Origin: Branchiostoma floridae
Lineage: Eukaryota; Chordata; Leptocardii; Amphioxiformes; Branchiostomatidae
Direction: 5' to 3'
Assembly: GCF_000003815.2 (NCBI RefSeq)
Contig: NC_049992.1
Location: forward strand, 18,083,958 to 18,114,500
DNA: 30,543 bases
Below, in pieces: positions 8,309 through 18,539 of this stretch. The notes under the pieces were generated by a model. That model was given only the letters and a program-made list of their open reading frames with translations. It made no database searches and had not been told where the DNA came from. The position numbers and the translations under genes are program-made. Numbering within the stretch: the stretch's first letter is position 1; every line of letters begins with the position of its first letter.

Positions 8309-10509
8309 AAACAAACTTTGGTTCAGTTGAAAATAATAATACTGGTTTATTGCATAATACAAGTCAAGAAATGGCAGCCGCGGCTGAATTGATTCCGGAC
8401 TTTACAACCATTTTAAAAGTATAATATTTCAAGGGCACACCATCGTAGTAAGTTTACATAACAATTATTGCGGTTAAAAATCATTAAAATTAGCAAGGAA
8501 TCTTTAAAATCTATCATATAATATACTATATCAACATTAAAATCAACAACAAGATATTCGTGTTAACGGTCACAATTCCTTATTCAATACAGTGGTGATG
8601 TAGGGTATCGGACTGTTGCGGTAGCGCTCAGTTCGTGAGTAAATAGTGTTCAGTTTGTGGCTAGTCCGCGTTAGCCGTCCACTCACTTCACCCCGGGATT
8701 GGGGAAGCCAGTCTCTGAAAGCCGATTTCAGGAGTTTCAGTCCGAACTTCTTGCATAGTTGTTCCCTCCTGGATTCAAGGGTGGGTAGTCCGAGTTGAGT
8801 GAGGGCTTCTGAGTAGTGAGTGTACTTCTTACCCAGAATGATGCGGCAAGCACGGCGTTGAATGGTCTCTAGACGGGATGATTGGTTTTTATTAAGTCCA
8901 GGATTCCAAACTGGGACAGCATACTCACAGATGGGGCGCACGTAGCAAGTGTAGATGGTGACTAGGTCAAGTTCGGGAACTCTGAACATCTTCAACCGTC
9001 TTAGGATGAATAGGCGTTTGCCGCTTTGTTTAACCATGTGGGTTACATGACTGTCCCACTTCAAGTTACTTTGCAACCACACTCCCAATAATCTTGCTAC
9101 AGTTACTTCCTGGAGGGTGTGGCCGGCTAGTTGGAGTGAAGGGAGAGGGGGAGGTGTTCGTCTGAAGAAAAAATGCATTACTTTACATTTCTTTGGGTGC
9201 AATTGCATGTGACTTTTACTTGTCCATACGTCAAGGGCATCTAGGTCTTGTTGCAGGTTTGATTGCTGTCTAATCTGTCTACTTTCCATCATGTTCAGAT
9301 CATCCACAAATTTCCAGTGGTCTGATCGTGCGTCGCTCGCTGCACTGTTGATGACAGCGACGAAGACTATAGGTGCGAGGACGGTGCCTTGAGGCAGGCC
9401 ACATGTCAGTGTCCTCCATTCTGATAATGAACCCTTGTAGGCGGTACGTTGCTTTCTCCCAGTCAGGAAGTCACTCAGCCATGGAAGAAGAGAAGGTCGG
9501 CATCCCAGTTCTATCAGACTCAAAATCGCGGTTGTATGATCTATCCGGTCGAATGCTTTCGCAAAATCCGTCAGAACCAGACTACTTATAGTGTCTCTTT
9601 GGTCTGAGGTTTTGGAAAGTTGATTTAAGATGTCAACAAGGCAGTGAGTTGTTGATCTTCCAGGGATACCTCCGAATTGCCTGGGGTCAACGTGTGGGGT
9701 AATGTCAGCAAGAATCCACTTGGCAATAAAGCTCTCACATGTTTTAGACAGTAGGGAGGTCAGTGAGATGGGTCTGAGATCACTCAAAGTTGGTGGGTTT
9801 GTTTTAGGAAGTGGTATCACGTTTGCTTCGTGCCATTCCCGAGGAACACACCCCTCCGCCAGAGAAGTATTCAGGATCATTGTGAGTGGGTGACTAAGTT
9901 CGTAAGCGAACTCCTTGATCAGTCTGCCTGTAATGTTGTCAGGGCCGGCTGCCTTACGGACTCGAACGTGTTGGAGTTTGTGGTACATCTCCCACACCTT
10001 TACTTCGGGGGGTTGTCTTGCAGGGAGGAAGGCTGGTAATTGTCTGGTGTCCAGGGGTGGCAAAGAACATGTTATATTGCTCAGTGTGTTGTTGATGATG
10101 TCTGCAATAGCCTTGGTGTTGTTGGCAGGAATTCCTTCCACGTTGATTGTAGCATTGGTTTTCCTCATGTTGGCCATTGACTTTATTTCTTTATGCCAGT
10201 TAGCTGGGTCTAGCTTTTTAAGATTCTGCACTCTGTTGCTGTAGAACGTTTGTCTGGCATTCTTGATCGTTTGTTGTATTTTGTTTCTCAAGATTTTCCA
10301 TGTACTGGTCTTGTCATTGTTGAAGGCTTTCTGGCGTTCAGATATAAGTGATTTAATTTCAGGCGTCATCCAAGGTTTGTCCTTGTTATGAATCTTGATA
10401 CAACGTGTAGGAAAATACTCTTCAATCTTCTGGTGAAGTGTGGAGTAAAAAGCGGAGGTCATGGCCTGACTTCCTGTTCCTTGAAATAAAAGAACTTCTG
10501 AAACTAGTA
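8309..10509 (-). mobile_element. 5'-truncated non-LTR retrotransposon (LINE)
   Basis: The 2.2-kb insertion is bounded by CTGGACTTG at 8300-8308 and 10510-10518, a likely target-site duplication. On the minus strand it carries the RT ORF followed by about 260 bp of 3' UTR with AATAAA and a short ATT-repeat near its end. The apurinic endonuclease region expected upstream of the RT is missing, so the copy is 5'-truncated and dead on arrival, although its RT frame is open. Confidence 0.8.
8570..10462 (-). CDS. LINE reverse transcriptase (ORF2 fragment, 630 aa)
   Basis: An RNA-dependent DNA polymerase that would copy LINE RNA at a nicked target. The motif chain is complete: KAAGPDNI (170-177), LRPISL (229-234), QFGGIPGRST (262-271), the first catalytic Asp in LTDFAKAFD (297-305), GLPQGT (355-360), the catalytic pair in FVDD (385-388, in place of YADD), then HPKKCKVMHF. 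The C-terminal part has 'VRPICEYAVPVWNPG', 'RRACRIILG' and 'GLKLLK...PYITTVLN'. This resembles the CR1/jockey group of LINEs. Full-length ORF2 would have an endonuclease of about 250 residues before this; here the reading frame is closed by a stop 26 codons upstream of the first Met, in host DNA. There are no stops or frameshifts in 630 codons, so the insertion is fairly young. It has no cellular function that I can infer. Confidence 0.9.
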   Translation of the reverse strand: MTSAFYSTLHQKIEEYFPTRCIKIHNKDKPWMTPEIKSLISERQKAFNNDKTSTWKILRNKIQQTIKNARQTFYSNRVQNLKKLDPANWHKEIKSMANMRKTNATINVEGIPANNTKAIADIINNTLSNITCSLPPLDTRQLPAFLPARQPPEVKVWEMYHKLQHVRVRKAAGPDNITGRLIKEFAYELSHPLTMILNTSLAEGCVPREWHEANVIPLPKTNPPTLSDLRPISLTSLLSKTCESFIAKWILADITPHVDPRQFGGIPGRSTTHCLVDILNQLSKTSDQRDTISSLVLTDFAKAFDRIDHTTAILSLIELGCRPSLLPWLSDFLTGRKQRTAYKGSLSEWRTLTCGLPQGTVLAPIVFVAVINSAASDARSDHWKFVDDLNMMESRQIRQQSNLQQDLDALDVWTSKSHMQLHPKKCKVMHFFFRRTPPPLPSLQLAGHTLQEVTVARLLGVWLQSNLKWDSHVTHMVKQSGKRLFILRRLKMFRVPELDLVTIYTCYVRPICEYAVPVWNPGLNKNQSSRLETIQRRACRIILGKKYTHYSEALTQLGLPTLESRREQLCKKFGLKLLKSAFRDWLPQSRGEVSGRLTRTSHKLNTIYSRTERYRNSPIPYITTVLNKEL

Positions 10510-10640
10510 CTGGACTTGCAAAATAACTATCACCTGCTTATGTTCTCCTTTATGTTGTAAATCATCGAAAACCACCCATAGATCGTTAAATTTGTGCTTG
10601 AAAAAGACGAAAATGTTGCAGTGGGACAAACAAAATGGCA

Positions 10641-10730
10641 GCTGCCATATTTGGAAATGGCTTGGCCAATGCTGCCATATTTGGAAATGGCTTGGCCAAT
10701 GCTGCCATATTTGGAAATGGCTTCATTAAT
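10641..10730. repeat. 30-bp direct triplication
   Basis: Three head-to-tail units beginning GCTGCCATATTTGGAAATGG; the first two are identical and the third diverges in its last bases. The unit length is a multiple of three, so it leaves open frames on both strands, which explains the 79- and 94-codon ORFs here. Confidence 0.9.
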
Positions 10731-11639
10731 ATGGAATGAGTACACTAACGCCCTCAAGCGATTTTTATTCAAACTGCAGCTTTCACAAAGAGAATACAAT
10801 GATGTTTCAGGCACTGTCTATTCTTTGGGGTGAAATTAAGTCAATTTATTGTTCTTGTTGCTACATTAGACATTATACTATGCTGAAAAAGTTTTTCAAC
10901 CTTCTTAAAGGTTTTTAAAAGTTGTGTGTGTTGAAATACTCTATGTTTTTGTCTTTATTACTAAGCATTATTACAGCAATGTTACTGTGAATACTTAAGC
11001 AAAACTGATTGCACATAATTTTCCATTTGTATTGCTAAAATTCCACGTAAAGTGTATGACAAAATGCAAATTTTGCATGTAAGTGTAACTGGATCTACCA
11101 CACATACATGTATACACCAGATTACTATTATTATCATTATATACCATTGGTTCAAGTCTGGAATTACGAACCTGAAACTTTGGACCTGACTGAACCCAGA
11201 GTTGTTGCAAGTTTTTTTTTTCGCCCTGTCGCTTCAACTTTTTTCTGAAAAAATCCGAGAACCAACAAATTAAATTGGTATGGCCTTATTATACTAATGA
11301 ACAATACTTTTGTACAGAACATTAAAACTCACCTTTGCACCTCTTCTACTGCATTTTTCCGCAGTTGGGATGTTTGAATGAACGAACCGTGAGACGTGCG
11401 ATGCTCTGCGTATATGTTTCTTTCTAACTTTCCATAAAATGCCCATACAACATCTATATCACAGAATTAATCAAGAACAAACTGATTTTCTCGAAAATAA
11501 CTGCATACTGGATAACAAAAAGTTTCAGGAAACATATTCATTTTCATATTCCAGGACATAACTCATTTGCATATTTGTGAATCTCTCCATGCGCCCATAT
11601 CAGGTTTTTTATTCTGTTCTATTTATATGACATTCTAAT

Positions 11640-11890
11640 AACTAGAAAAAAAACATTCACACACGCAAACCTTGGCAAAATGCCAGCTTTTTTAAAAGCA
11701 CTTGTTTAACAAACAACGGACATAGGTCACCCTCGGGTAAAGGTGAACCAGCGTTACACACTTCAATCATTTTTACATTCCTTATGGTCTTCGAATTTGA
11801 AAATGTAGGTATCTTGTTTTTTTTTGCCCATGGCCTTGAAATTTGAAGTCTACATATGATGTTATCCATAAAGTTTACTTGCTGTAGCCT
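11640..11890 (-). mobile_element. dispersed element family C, copy 2
   Basis: Read on the minus strand it begins GCTACAGCAAGTAAACTTTA (from 11890) and runs to the A-rich stretch at 11640. It matches the start of the copy at 16823 (GGGCAAAAAAAAACAAGATACC versus GGGCGAATAAAAAACAAGATGG) and contains the GTTCACCTTTACCC/GGGTGACC block of copy 1. Its right part (11640-11720) recurs at 18430-18530 in the other orientation. Confidence 0.5.
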
Positions 11891-12672
11891 CAGTTTCACA
11901 CCAATGCTAGACATTACAATGTCCATATCAAGGTTTCTACATTATAATATTAATCTGCATGATAACATAAAATCGTATAGACTTCTAGTTTCAACTTAGA
12001 CGTTCCTTCCTTAACTGTGGAATTAATATTTCAGTCCGGATTTAATAGAAAAGATTTTTTTCACTTTGACCAAATTTTTTTTTTTAATTGAACAAACACA
12101 TAAAGGCAAAATAACAGACAAGTAGCGGCCCACTCAAGTTAAGACAACTTATATCGGAGCCGCTATTAAAAGAAAATAAGAATAACATATGATTGACAAG
12201 ATGCAGTAAATCTGTGCAAATGGTATACTATAGCTAGTGTATTGACTGGTGGAAGCGCAAGCCAAAACTTTGAATAGTTTTTGCCAGGATATGTCAAACA
12301 AAGTTGTCACATTGAATAGATCTGATCAAATTCCTTACTGCCACTTGCCGCCCCCTATAATTATGTGTAATTACGTAAAATCAGGGAGTTTACCCTACAA
12401 CAGGATGTCGCGTCGGTAGGACAGTTTACCCACACAAATATTGACACGCCCCAGGACATACTTTAGAGGATAGAACTGGGTAAATTTGTAAACATTATCC
12501 GGAGAGGCGACATAAGACCGGGAGTTTGCATTTTGTTTTGACTGGGTTCTGAGGTCGAAGACCGGCAGTATACGCAGCACAGGAAATAATAAATACACGT
12601 ACAGCGTCTTTTTTTTCTTTATATCAAGTCAAAATTAAGTACATGTATCAGATACCAGCTCACAAGAAAGCT
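11891..12672. other. intergenic stretch without recognisable feature
   Basis: AT-rich sequence with short homopolymers (T tracts near 12055-12080). No ORF with coding character, no paired splice sites and no repeat partner seen in the window. Confidence 0.5.
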
Positions 12673-12942
12673 GGTGTGTTACGCTGAAGGGAGGTTATAC
12701 CGGCTATACAGATACAGATACAGAAGATAATGTGTTGAAGGACGGTTATACCAGCTATATATAGATACAAACGATTGTGTGTTGCGCCAAAGGGCAGTTG
12801 TACCGACTAGACAAATACAGATACAGATCATACAGAATCCGGTTTCTTGAGCTGAAGGGCGTTTATACCAGCTGTACAGATAAAGATACAGATACAAATG
12901 ATTGTGTGTTACGCCGAAGGGCGATTGCACCGAATGTTACGC
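12673..12942. repeat. degenerate minisatellite, unit about 45-70 bp, about 5 copies
   Basis: Units share TGTGTTACGC(C/T)GAAGGG, then GGTTATACCAGCTATACAG and a CAGATACAGATACA run. Starts are near 12675, 12731, 12778, 12847 and 12905. Copies are well diverged and vary in length. The minus-strand Tyr/Leu-rich ORF is a product of the repeat. Confidence 0.75.
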
Positions 12943-13189
12943 TAATAGTAGTCCACTGGCTCTCACTTATCCTCGCCGCATATCAGTCTTCGCTGAGGTG
13001 GGCCGTCACTGGCTCAGAAGATCTTGAATCAAGTATCACATTAATGGAACTGGCTTGTCTAGTCCCAGAAAGCAGGATGTTTACGTGCCACAAATCAAGA
13101 ATTTTGAATAAATGAAGGTTCAAACAAAATGTCACTCCCTTCAAACCGAGGATTGCAAAGGTGATTCTCGCCCGTACATGTTCTCTCCC

Positions 13190-13273
13190 TAAAAAAAGCG
13201 GTACAAGATATACAGCCCGATAAAAACGCCTAAACACGTCATAAAACGGAGCCAAACCTCTGCTTGGAGAGTA
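13190..13273. mobile_element. half copy of MITE family D
   Basis: Matches the right half of the hairpin element at 17389-17577: AGCCCGATA, then AAACGGAGCC and the end CCTCTGCTTGGAGAGTAC. The left half is absent. Confidence 0.5.
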
Positions 13274-13734
13274 CGTATATGTACATGTACAACGCGGGTG
13301 AACACACAACTTTGCACATCCCTAGTCTACTAAGGGTTAAATATTAACTTGAAGACAAAGTGACAACTATCATGATTTCCTTGTACAGTATGCCCATTTT
13401 TAGCCTCACAGCCAGATGATAAGAATGTTGTCTGTTGTGTCGCTTTTCCGCGGCTTAACCAAGAGATTTGTGGAATTTCTTTTTGGCACAAGACCACATT
13501 TTTACGCCCGATCGAGAGTCCTTGTGTAGGGAGTGGGTTGGTATGTCGCGTTTGTTGTGGGTGGAAGAAAAAAGAAAGAAAAATCTTGTCATATCGCCAG
13601 GACAGCGGACAAACTCATCCTAATTTCCGGTCAGTTTCCAAGGCCGGAGGTGGCTTAGCCATTAAGGACAACAAAAATTAAGACTTCTTGTTGTTTATTT
13701 CTGTTCTATATGAGTCACTGAGAGAGGGAGATAG

Positions 13735-14085
<351 letters not shown>

Positions 14086-14334
14086 TGGGTGGGTGGGTGC
14101 ATTGTTTGAGACACCTGCTACTCAGAATTGATCTTAAGTATATGACAACTTATCAAAATCATTTTAGCATTACGTAGATTAGCATAACCCCTAATATTAC
14201 AGTTATATTGTATGATAATTAGTGAGATAGAGGAAGCAAAAGCTGCCAGGCTGAGTTCTAGCGTTATCAAGTGCAGCTACAGCAGCACGCAGCTCCCATA
14301 AATTCCACACGAAACGGAGATCACGTTCCGTTAC

Positions 14335-14457
14335 TGACAGGCGAGAATCACCTGTCACAGGACCGGAAACCGCGCCACATCGCCCGTCTCCGACCTTCAG
14401 CTGCAGACACCTGTCGCTAATCTCCGGTCTGTCTTGGAAGTCACGTCACGTCTTCTC
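14335..14457 (+). promoter_or_regulatory. putative proximal enhancer of the RGD-rich gene
   Basis: An inverted repeat TGACAGG...CCTGTCA (14335-14357), two CACCTG E-boxes (14349 and 14408) of the Snail/ZEB type, and an overlapping CRE-like pair GTCACGTCACGTC (14440-14452) lie 45-160 bp upstream of the TATA box. The motifs are seen; their function is inferred. Confidence 0.35.
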
Positions 14458-14495
14458 CTTCCTTCTTGGAGAATGAATCATCGATGGAAACTCGC

Positions 14496-14502
14496 TATAA
14501 AA
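14496..14502 (+). promoter_or_regulatory. TATA box of the RGD-rich gene
   Basis: TATAAAA in GC-rich context. A pyrimidine-rich initiator-like CTCACTTCAG follows about 25 bp downstream (near 14520-14530), giving a predicted 5' UTR of about 60 bases before the ATG at 14585. The context CTACG|ATG|A is an acceptable start. Confidence 0.7.
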
Positions 14503-14584
14503 TCTCGGGCGCGAAAGCTTCTCACTTCAGACAAGATTTTTGCTTTCGAGATTGCGGACCTTGTCTCCTCACTACCTCGCTACG

Positions 14585-16180
14585 ATGAAGGCCTTCGCTC
14601 TGCTGTTCCTTGCTGTCTTCTCGCTGTCGTGTTGGACAGCAGCTGACGCAGGACGTGGGGACACGCTCCCGAGCAGCAACTATAGACTGGCAGCCAGGCG
14701 GGGTGACACCGCTACAAACTACCGGAGGGGCCCTGGATGGCACCGCGGGCGAGGTGACACAAGCGCCCCGAGAAGCTACCGAAGCCGGGGCGATACGAGT
14801 ATGAGTCTCGTCAGCCCTGGTGCGAAGCTCGCCCGCACAGCCGTCGGAGCCGGGGGGTCACGAGGAGACATGTCGCTGTTCGGAGAGAGCCGAGATGGGC
14901 CGAAAGCTGGCTTCGGTGGAGTCGTCGGGGACCGTCGGAGACCGAGCGCAGGCCGAGGCGACACGAGTCTACCCGGCAGCTTCTCGAAGAGCACCGATCA
15001 AAAGGTAAGATAACGCCAATATGCATTATTGTGTGTGTGTGTGTATTTTGTATATTACTTATAGTTAGGTAACCAGTTGGCCCTGTACATGTAGCAAAAC
15101 ATGTTGTGTTTTTGGTTGTTACTGATTAAACACTATTTGAACTAGTGCGAACCAAACACATAGTAACATTCGCCAAATAGGGTGCCTAATTTGAAAAAGG
15201 AGTTTGACCCCCATAGGTTTCATTTTCCCGCGCAGAAATATTTATCATACCGTTGGCTTTCTCTCTTGGCCAAATATTCACCTTATTTGTGTCAAATTCT
15301 TCTGTCCACACCCCCTTTAGACGGCATATTGGAGGCTAACTTGTCTATTTTGTTTTCCAGACGCCAGGTCTGAGAATGACGAACTATGTCAACAGTGAGG
15401 GAAACTGTGTGTACACGCTGTATCGTCCCCGTGACGTCATCAACACCAGCCCCACCTGTCCACCAATGGCAGACCGGGACGCCATGTGGCGCGTACAGGA
15501 CGACCTGGTGGCACAGCTGGCTGCTGCGCGTGCGCAAGTGGCTAAACTCACGTCAGAGGTAAGCAATGATAGACTTCTGTAAATGCGTTTAAGTTCGCGG
15601 GGATTTACTTTCGCGGTAGCGGGAAAATGGAGTGTTCGCTGTGGTTTTAAGTTCGCGGTAGCGCCATAGACTGCAGCCTTATACTACAATGGAAAAAAAT
15701 TTCTCGGTGGTTTTAAGTTTGCGGTGAAAAACTGCGAACATAAAACCACCGCGAACATCTCTGCATTTACAGTAGACTGATACTATTAATCGAACCACTA
15801 GATGTCATGCCATCATGGGTCGAACTTATAATCATGATGGCCAATCAGGGTTTTGAAGAGGAGGGATAATTGTGCATATGAAATGGGCTTGCTTGCATGC
15901 AATGAGAAATAAAAGAGCAAATGCTACAACAAAATGCAACAATCCCTTTAACATTTATGTCTCAGAACTGACGCGTTTTTACTTAGAAAGTACAAAAAGG
16001 TGCTTTGGTTGACTGTATTTTATCAATTCACACTTGCCAGGATAGAACTTTCTGCTGTATATTGTTAACATGGCCTCTTTCTTTCCTTGGCAGGTGGGTC
16101 AGTTAGAGAATCGTCTGGTGGAGAAAGAGCGCCAGCTAGCGAAAGGAAGAGGCGATGCAGAAGCCGAACTTGCACCCTGA
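14585..16180 (+). CDS. secreted multi-RGD coiled-coil protein (3 exons, 234 aa)
   Basis: Exons are 14585-15004, 15361-15558 and 16094-16180 (stop TGA), all with GT/AG borders and phase-0 introns. The start is the first ATG after a TATA box and opens a classical signal peptide (MKAFALLFLAVFSLSCWTAADA, cut near residue 22). Exon 1 encodes a basic, low-complexity segment with RGD at residues 24, 39, 56, 68, 93 and 124, mostly as RGDT. Exon 2 has two Cys (156 and 173, probably one disulphide). A coiled coil of about five heptads follows (189-221; a/d positions Leu, Ala, Val) and runs into exon 3. A seventh RGD (225-227) lies near the end. RGD is the classical integrin-binding motif. I infer an oligomeric extracellular adhesive ligand; the family is not recognised. 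The Cys segment (NCVYTLYRP...TCPP) plus coiled coil faintly recalls N-termini of fibrinogen-related proteins, but no such domain follows. Antimicrobial, structural or propeptide roles remain possible. Confidence 0.75.
15577..15772. mobile_element. MITE in intron 2 of the RGD-rich gene
   Basis: The ends CTGTAAATGC (15577) and GCATTTACAG (to 15772) are inverted, and the interior repeats GGTTTTAAGTTCGCGG-type modules in both orientations. TAGACT flanks both sides (15570-15575 and 15773-15778), a probable target duplication with one drifted base on the left. It lies only 18 bp inside the intron. Confidence 0.7.
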
Positions 16181-16504
16181 AGCAGACATTGTACATGTTT
16201 ATCTAGTGTCGTGATTGACTCGTGAATATTGTTTCATACGTAAAATGAAATGGAAGGAAAATAAGTCATTTTGCCATTTCTTCCTGATGCACCTTTGCAG
16301 CTAGCTGTTATATAGCTTCCTATCGCACATACACTTGAATGATACAAAACTGTTTGACTGACATTTCGTTTCGTTACATGGATGTAAATCTCCTTTTTTT
16401 AAATTTTATTAACGACAAGTTTAACTGTACCAAAGTGTGTAGTAGGGATATAACCAATAAGAAATTGATTGACGTTTTAACAAATGTCAATGAACTGATG
16501 ATCG

Positions 16505-16510
16505 AATAAA
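16505..16510 (+). terminator. possible polyadenylation signal of the RGD-rich gene
   Basis: First AATAAA after the stop codon, 325 bases downstream and followed by GT/T-rich sequence. No nearer canonical hexamer was seen. Confidence 0.4.
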
Positions 16511-16723
16511 AAGTAGTTTTATGTAAATAAGATCCATGTTCTATCGTGTTTCTTTGAATATCAAAATAACGTTTTTCTATGTTGAGCTGGTAAAAACGCA
16601 AACACAGTCCAATATTACGGTGACAAGTCACAACGTGTTCCTGTATACAATGTATACTGGATTTGTGCAGGCAAATGTAATACATGCATATATCTTATAT
16701 GGTAGGCAATAACCTTAGCACAC

Positions 16724-16799
16724 ATATTCAGATACAATTCAATCTCTACAGCAGGATAAAAAATTATCCAGTTTTAGAGATTGAATTGTATCTGAATAT
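16724..16799. other. 76-nt near-perfect hairpin
   Basis: A 24-bp arm (16724-16747) is perfectly complementary to 16776-16799. An internal symmetric bubble is followed by a second 6-bp stem (GGATAA/TTATCC) closing a 4-base loop. Size and shape fit a microRNA precursor or a tiny palindromic transposon. No second copy was seen in the window. Confidence 0.6.
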
Positions 16800-16822
16800 T
16801 GTTTACCAGTATGTATGCCTAA

Positions 16823-17350
16823 GGCCACAGCAAGTAAATTCTATGGATGACATATTCTGCAGACTGCAAAAATAGTGCGATAGGGCGAATAAAAAACAAG
16901 ATGGGTACATTTTCAAAAATAGGCACCATTAAGTTGTGATGAATGTTGTACAAAAGAATTCAAGGGACAAAACATGGTATCAGAGCCAACGATGCATTCA
17001 TTCCTGTATCTAAGACATGTACTGGTGTGGTAAAAGTGACACTAGTGTGGTAGACTGGCATCACCAACAAAATTGGTAACCACATGCACACTCATTCCTT
17101 CAATATTGGTGTCACTTTTACAACTATCCAATAATTTTCATTTCTACAACTACAGTCCTGAGTACCTCGCAAGTGTCACTTCTACAAGTACAATTATTAG
17201 GCTACAACACAATATATTTGCTCATTTTGGTACTTTATCGTCATGTTGACCATCCCTGCAGAAGAAAAAAGTATTGTTTTTTTTTTCTGAAATCAGGCGA
17301 AAATTAATGCGCGCGCTGATGTCATCCATATAATTTACTTGCTGTATGCC
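16823..17350. mobile_element. TIR element family C, copy 3 (about 528 bp)
   Basis: Left end GGCCACAGCAAGTAAATTCT and right end AATTTACTTGCTGTATGCC form an inverted repeat continuing through ATGGATGACAT. Right-terminal sequence (GCGCTGATGTCATCCAT) recurs at 27250-27270. No ORF; classification is open. Confidence 0.65.
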
Positions 17351-17388
17351 TAACGTTAACCTTCATAAACGTAACACACCATGATAAC

Positions 17389-17577
17389 TACTCTCCAAGC
17401 AGAGGTTAGGCTCCGGCTGTTTTTTTTAACGTCGTTTTTTTATATCGGGCTTTCTATTTTGTTAGGTTTTGACACAACAAGATAAAATACAAAATAGAAA
17501 GCCCGATAGAACAGACTAAAAAAACGTTAAAATAAACTGCCGGAGCCTAACCTCTGCTTGGAGAGTACATGATATCG
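17389..17577. mobile_element. MITE family D, full hairpin copy
   Basis: TACTCTCCAAGCAGAGGTTA at the left and its complement at the right end make arms of about 75 bp (through GCTCCGG, AACGT, TCGGGCTTTCTATTTTGT) around a loop of about 30 bp. The terminal TCTCCAAGCAGA is shared with MITE family B, suggesting related transposases. Confidence 0.8.
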
Positions 17578-18180
17578 CCGTGTTAGTGCGTACCACAGTA
17601 CATCAAAACTTTTCAATAGAGAGAATTTCTTATTTAAAAGATAAAAGAAAAATCGCTAATTCGCAGGTAGTAACTATTCAGAATAGTTTTGTATAGGTAA
17701 CCTCGTAATATATTGCCTCACTTGCATCACATGTAGTATCACAGATAGTGTGTTCGTATGTTTGTTAGGCTAAGTAAGTAAATACATGTATATATATCAC
17801 CTCCGTATCTAAAGCAATTCCCTGTTTTGGATTGTCTGTATAACTTAATTCGTAAAACAAACCTCATGTTTCGGTGAAAGCAATGTAACCGTTTATATTA
17901 AGTATCTTATATTACGCAGTTTAATACCAGGGCTTAGCCGAATAGATCAAATCAAACCCCCTTGACTACGTATACAATTGTCCCCGTACAGCAGCGACAT
18001 CTTGCGATATACTGCAGTACCGTTACTGGTGTATGCGATTTACTAAACAAGTATTTAGCACAGCAGATGACATTTACATTTCTTAGATACTTATTTTTAC
18101 TTTCATCACTCAGTCTAAATGAAAATTCAGCTGACTTTTAAACAGCAAATGTGCCAAAAGTGGGCGGACTGAAACTGTGC

Positions 18181-18363
18181 TATGAGACGATCACCTTTAG
18201 CCTCTGACCTCTTGTGACCCCAGCATGGCGACGAAACGTGGAATTTCGTAAGCTTGAAGAGAAAACGCTGCTAATTTGTGGCTAGAGTTCTCCTATAACA
18301 CAACATATACCTGGCCAGATTTCAACTGAGAGTACACGGTTTCTTCTGGCTACACAACTAAGG
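18181..18363 (+). other. possible 5' untranslated first exon of CDKAL1
   Basis: CDKAL1's initiator exon starts directly after a splice acceptor, so an upstream non-coding exon must exist. Here a stretch with GACCCCAGCATGGCGACGAA ends in a good donor, ACTAAG|GTAAGA (18364). The short ATG frame inside stops after eight codons. This is one candidate only and lacks an obvious core promoter. Confidence 0.25.
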
Positions 18364-18539
18364 TAAGAACTCCCAGGTGATTAATATTTTTGTCCAACTT
18401 TAGACGAGTTTGTAAAACCATATGCTCGTCAGTCAGTGTTAAAACAAGTGCTTTAAAAAAGCTGGCATTTTGCCAAGGTTTGCGTGTGTACACGTTTTTT
18501 TTCTAGTTATTGGAATGTGCTGAAACTATTGTTTATATT

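Larger units (their letters stand above)
8180..11285. mobile_element. PIF/Harbinger-like TIR element hosting a LINE
   Basis: Perfect 32-bp terminal inverted repeats at 8180-8211 (GGCCATACCAATTTAATTTG...) and 11254-11285 are flanked by a 3-bp direct repeat TTA (8177-8179, 11286-11288). A TWA target duplication is characteristic of PIF/Harbinger. Removing the LINE (8309-10509) and its short target duplication leaves an element of about 0.9 kb with no transposase, so it is non-autonomous. It contains a 30-bp triplication at 10641-10730. Confidence 0.7.

Noticed and set aside
12679-13115. Tyr/Leu-rich minus ORF and 112-codon plus ORF
   Set aside because: Derived from the degenerate minisatellite; no splice or start context.
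14522-15026. Minus-strand ORFs opposite RGD exon 1
   Set aside because: Shadow frames of a GC-rich coding exon; the plus strand has the signal peptide, TATA box and donor.
15001-15060. Extended RGD ORF ending 'KVR' without splicing
   Set aside because: AAAAG|GTAAGA is a strong donor, and the next two exons continue in phase with a coiled coil spanning their junction.
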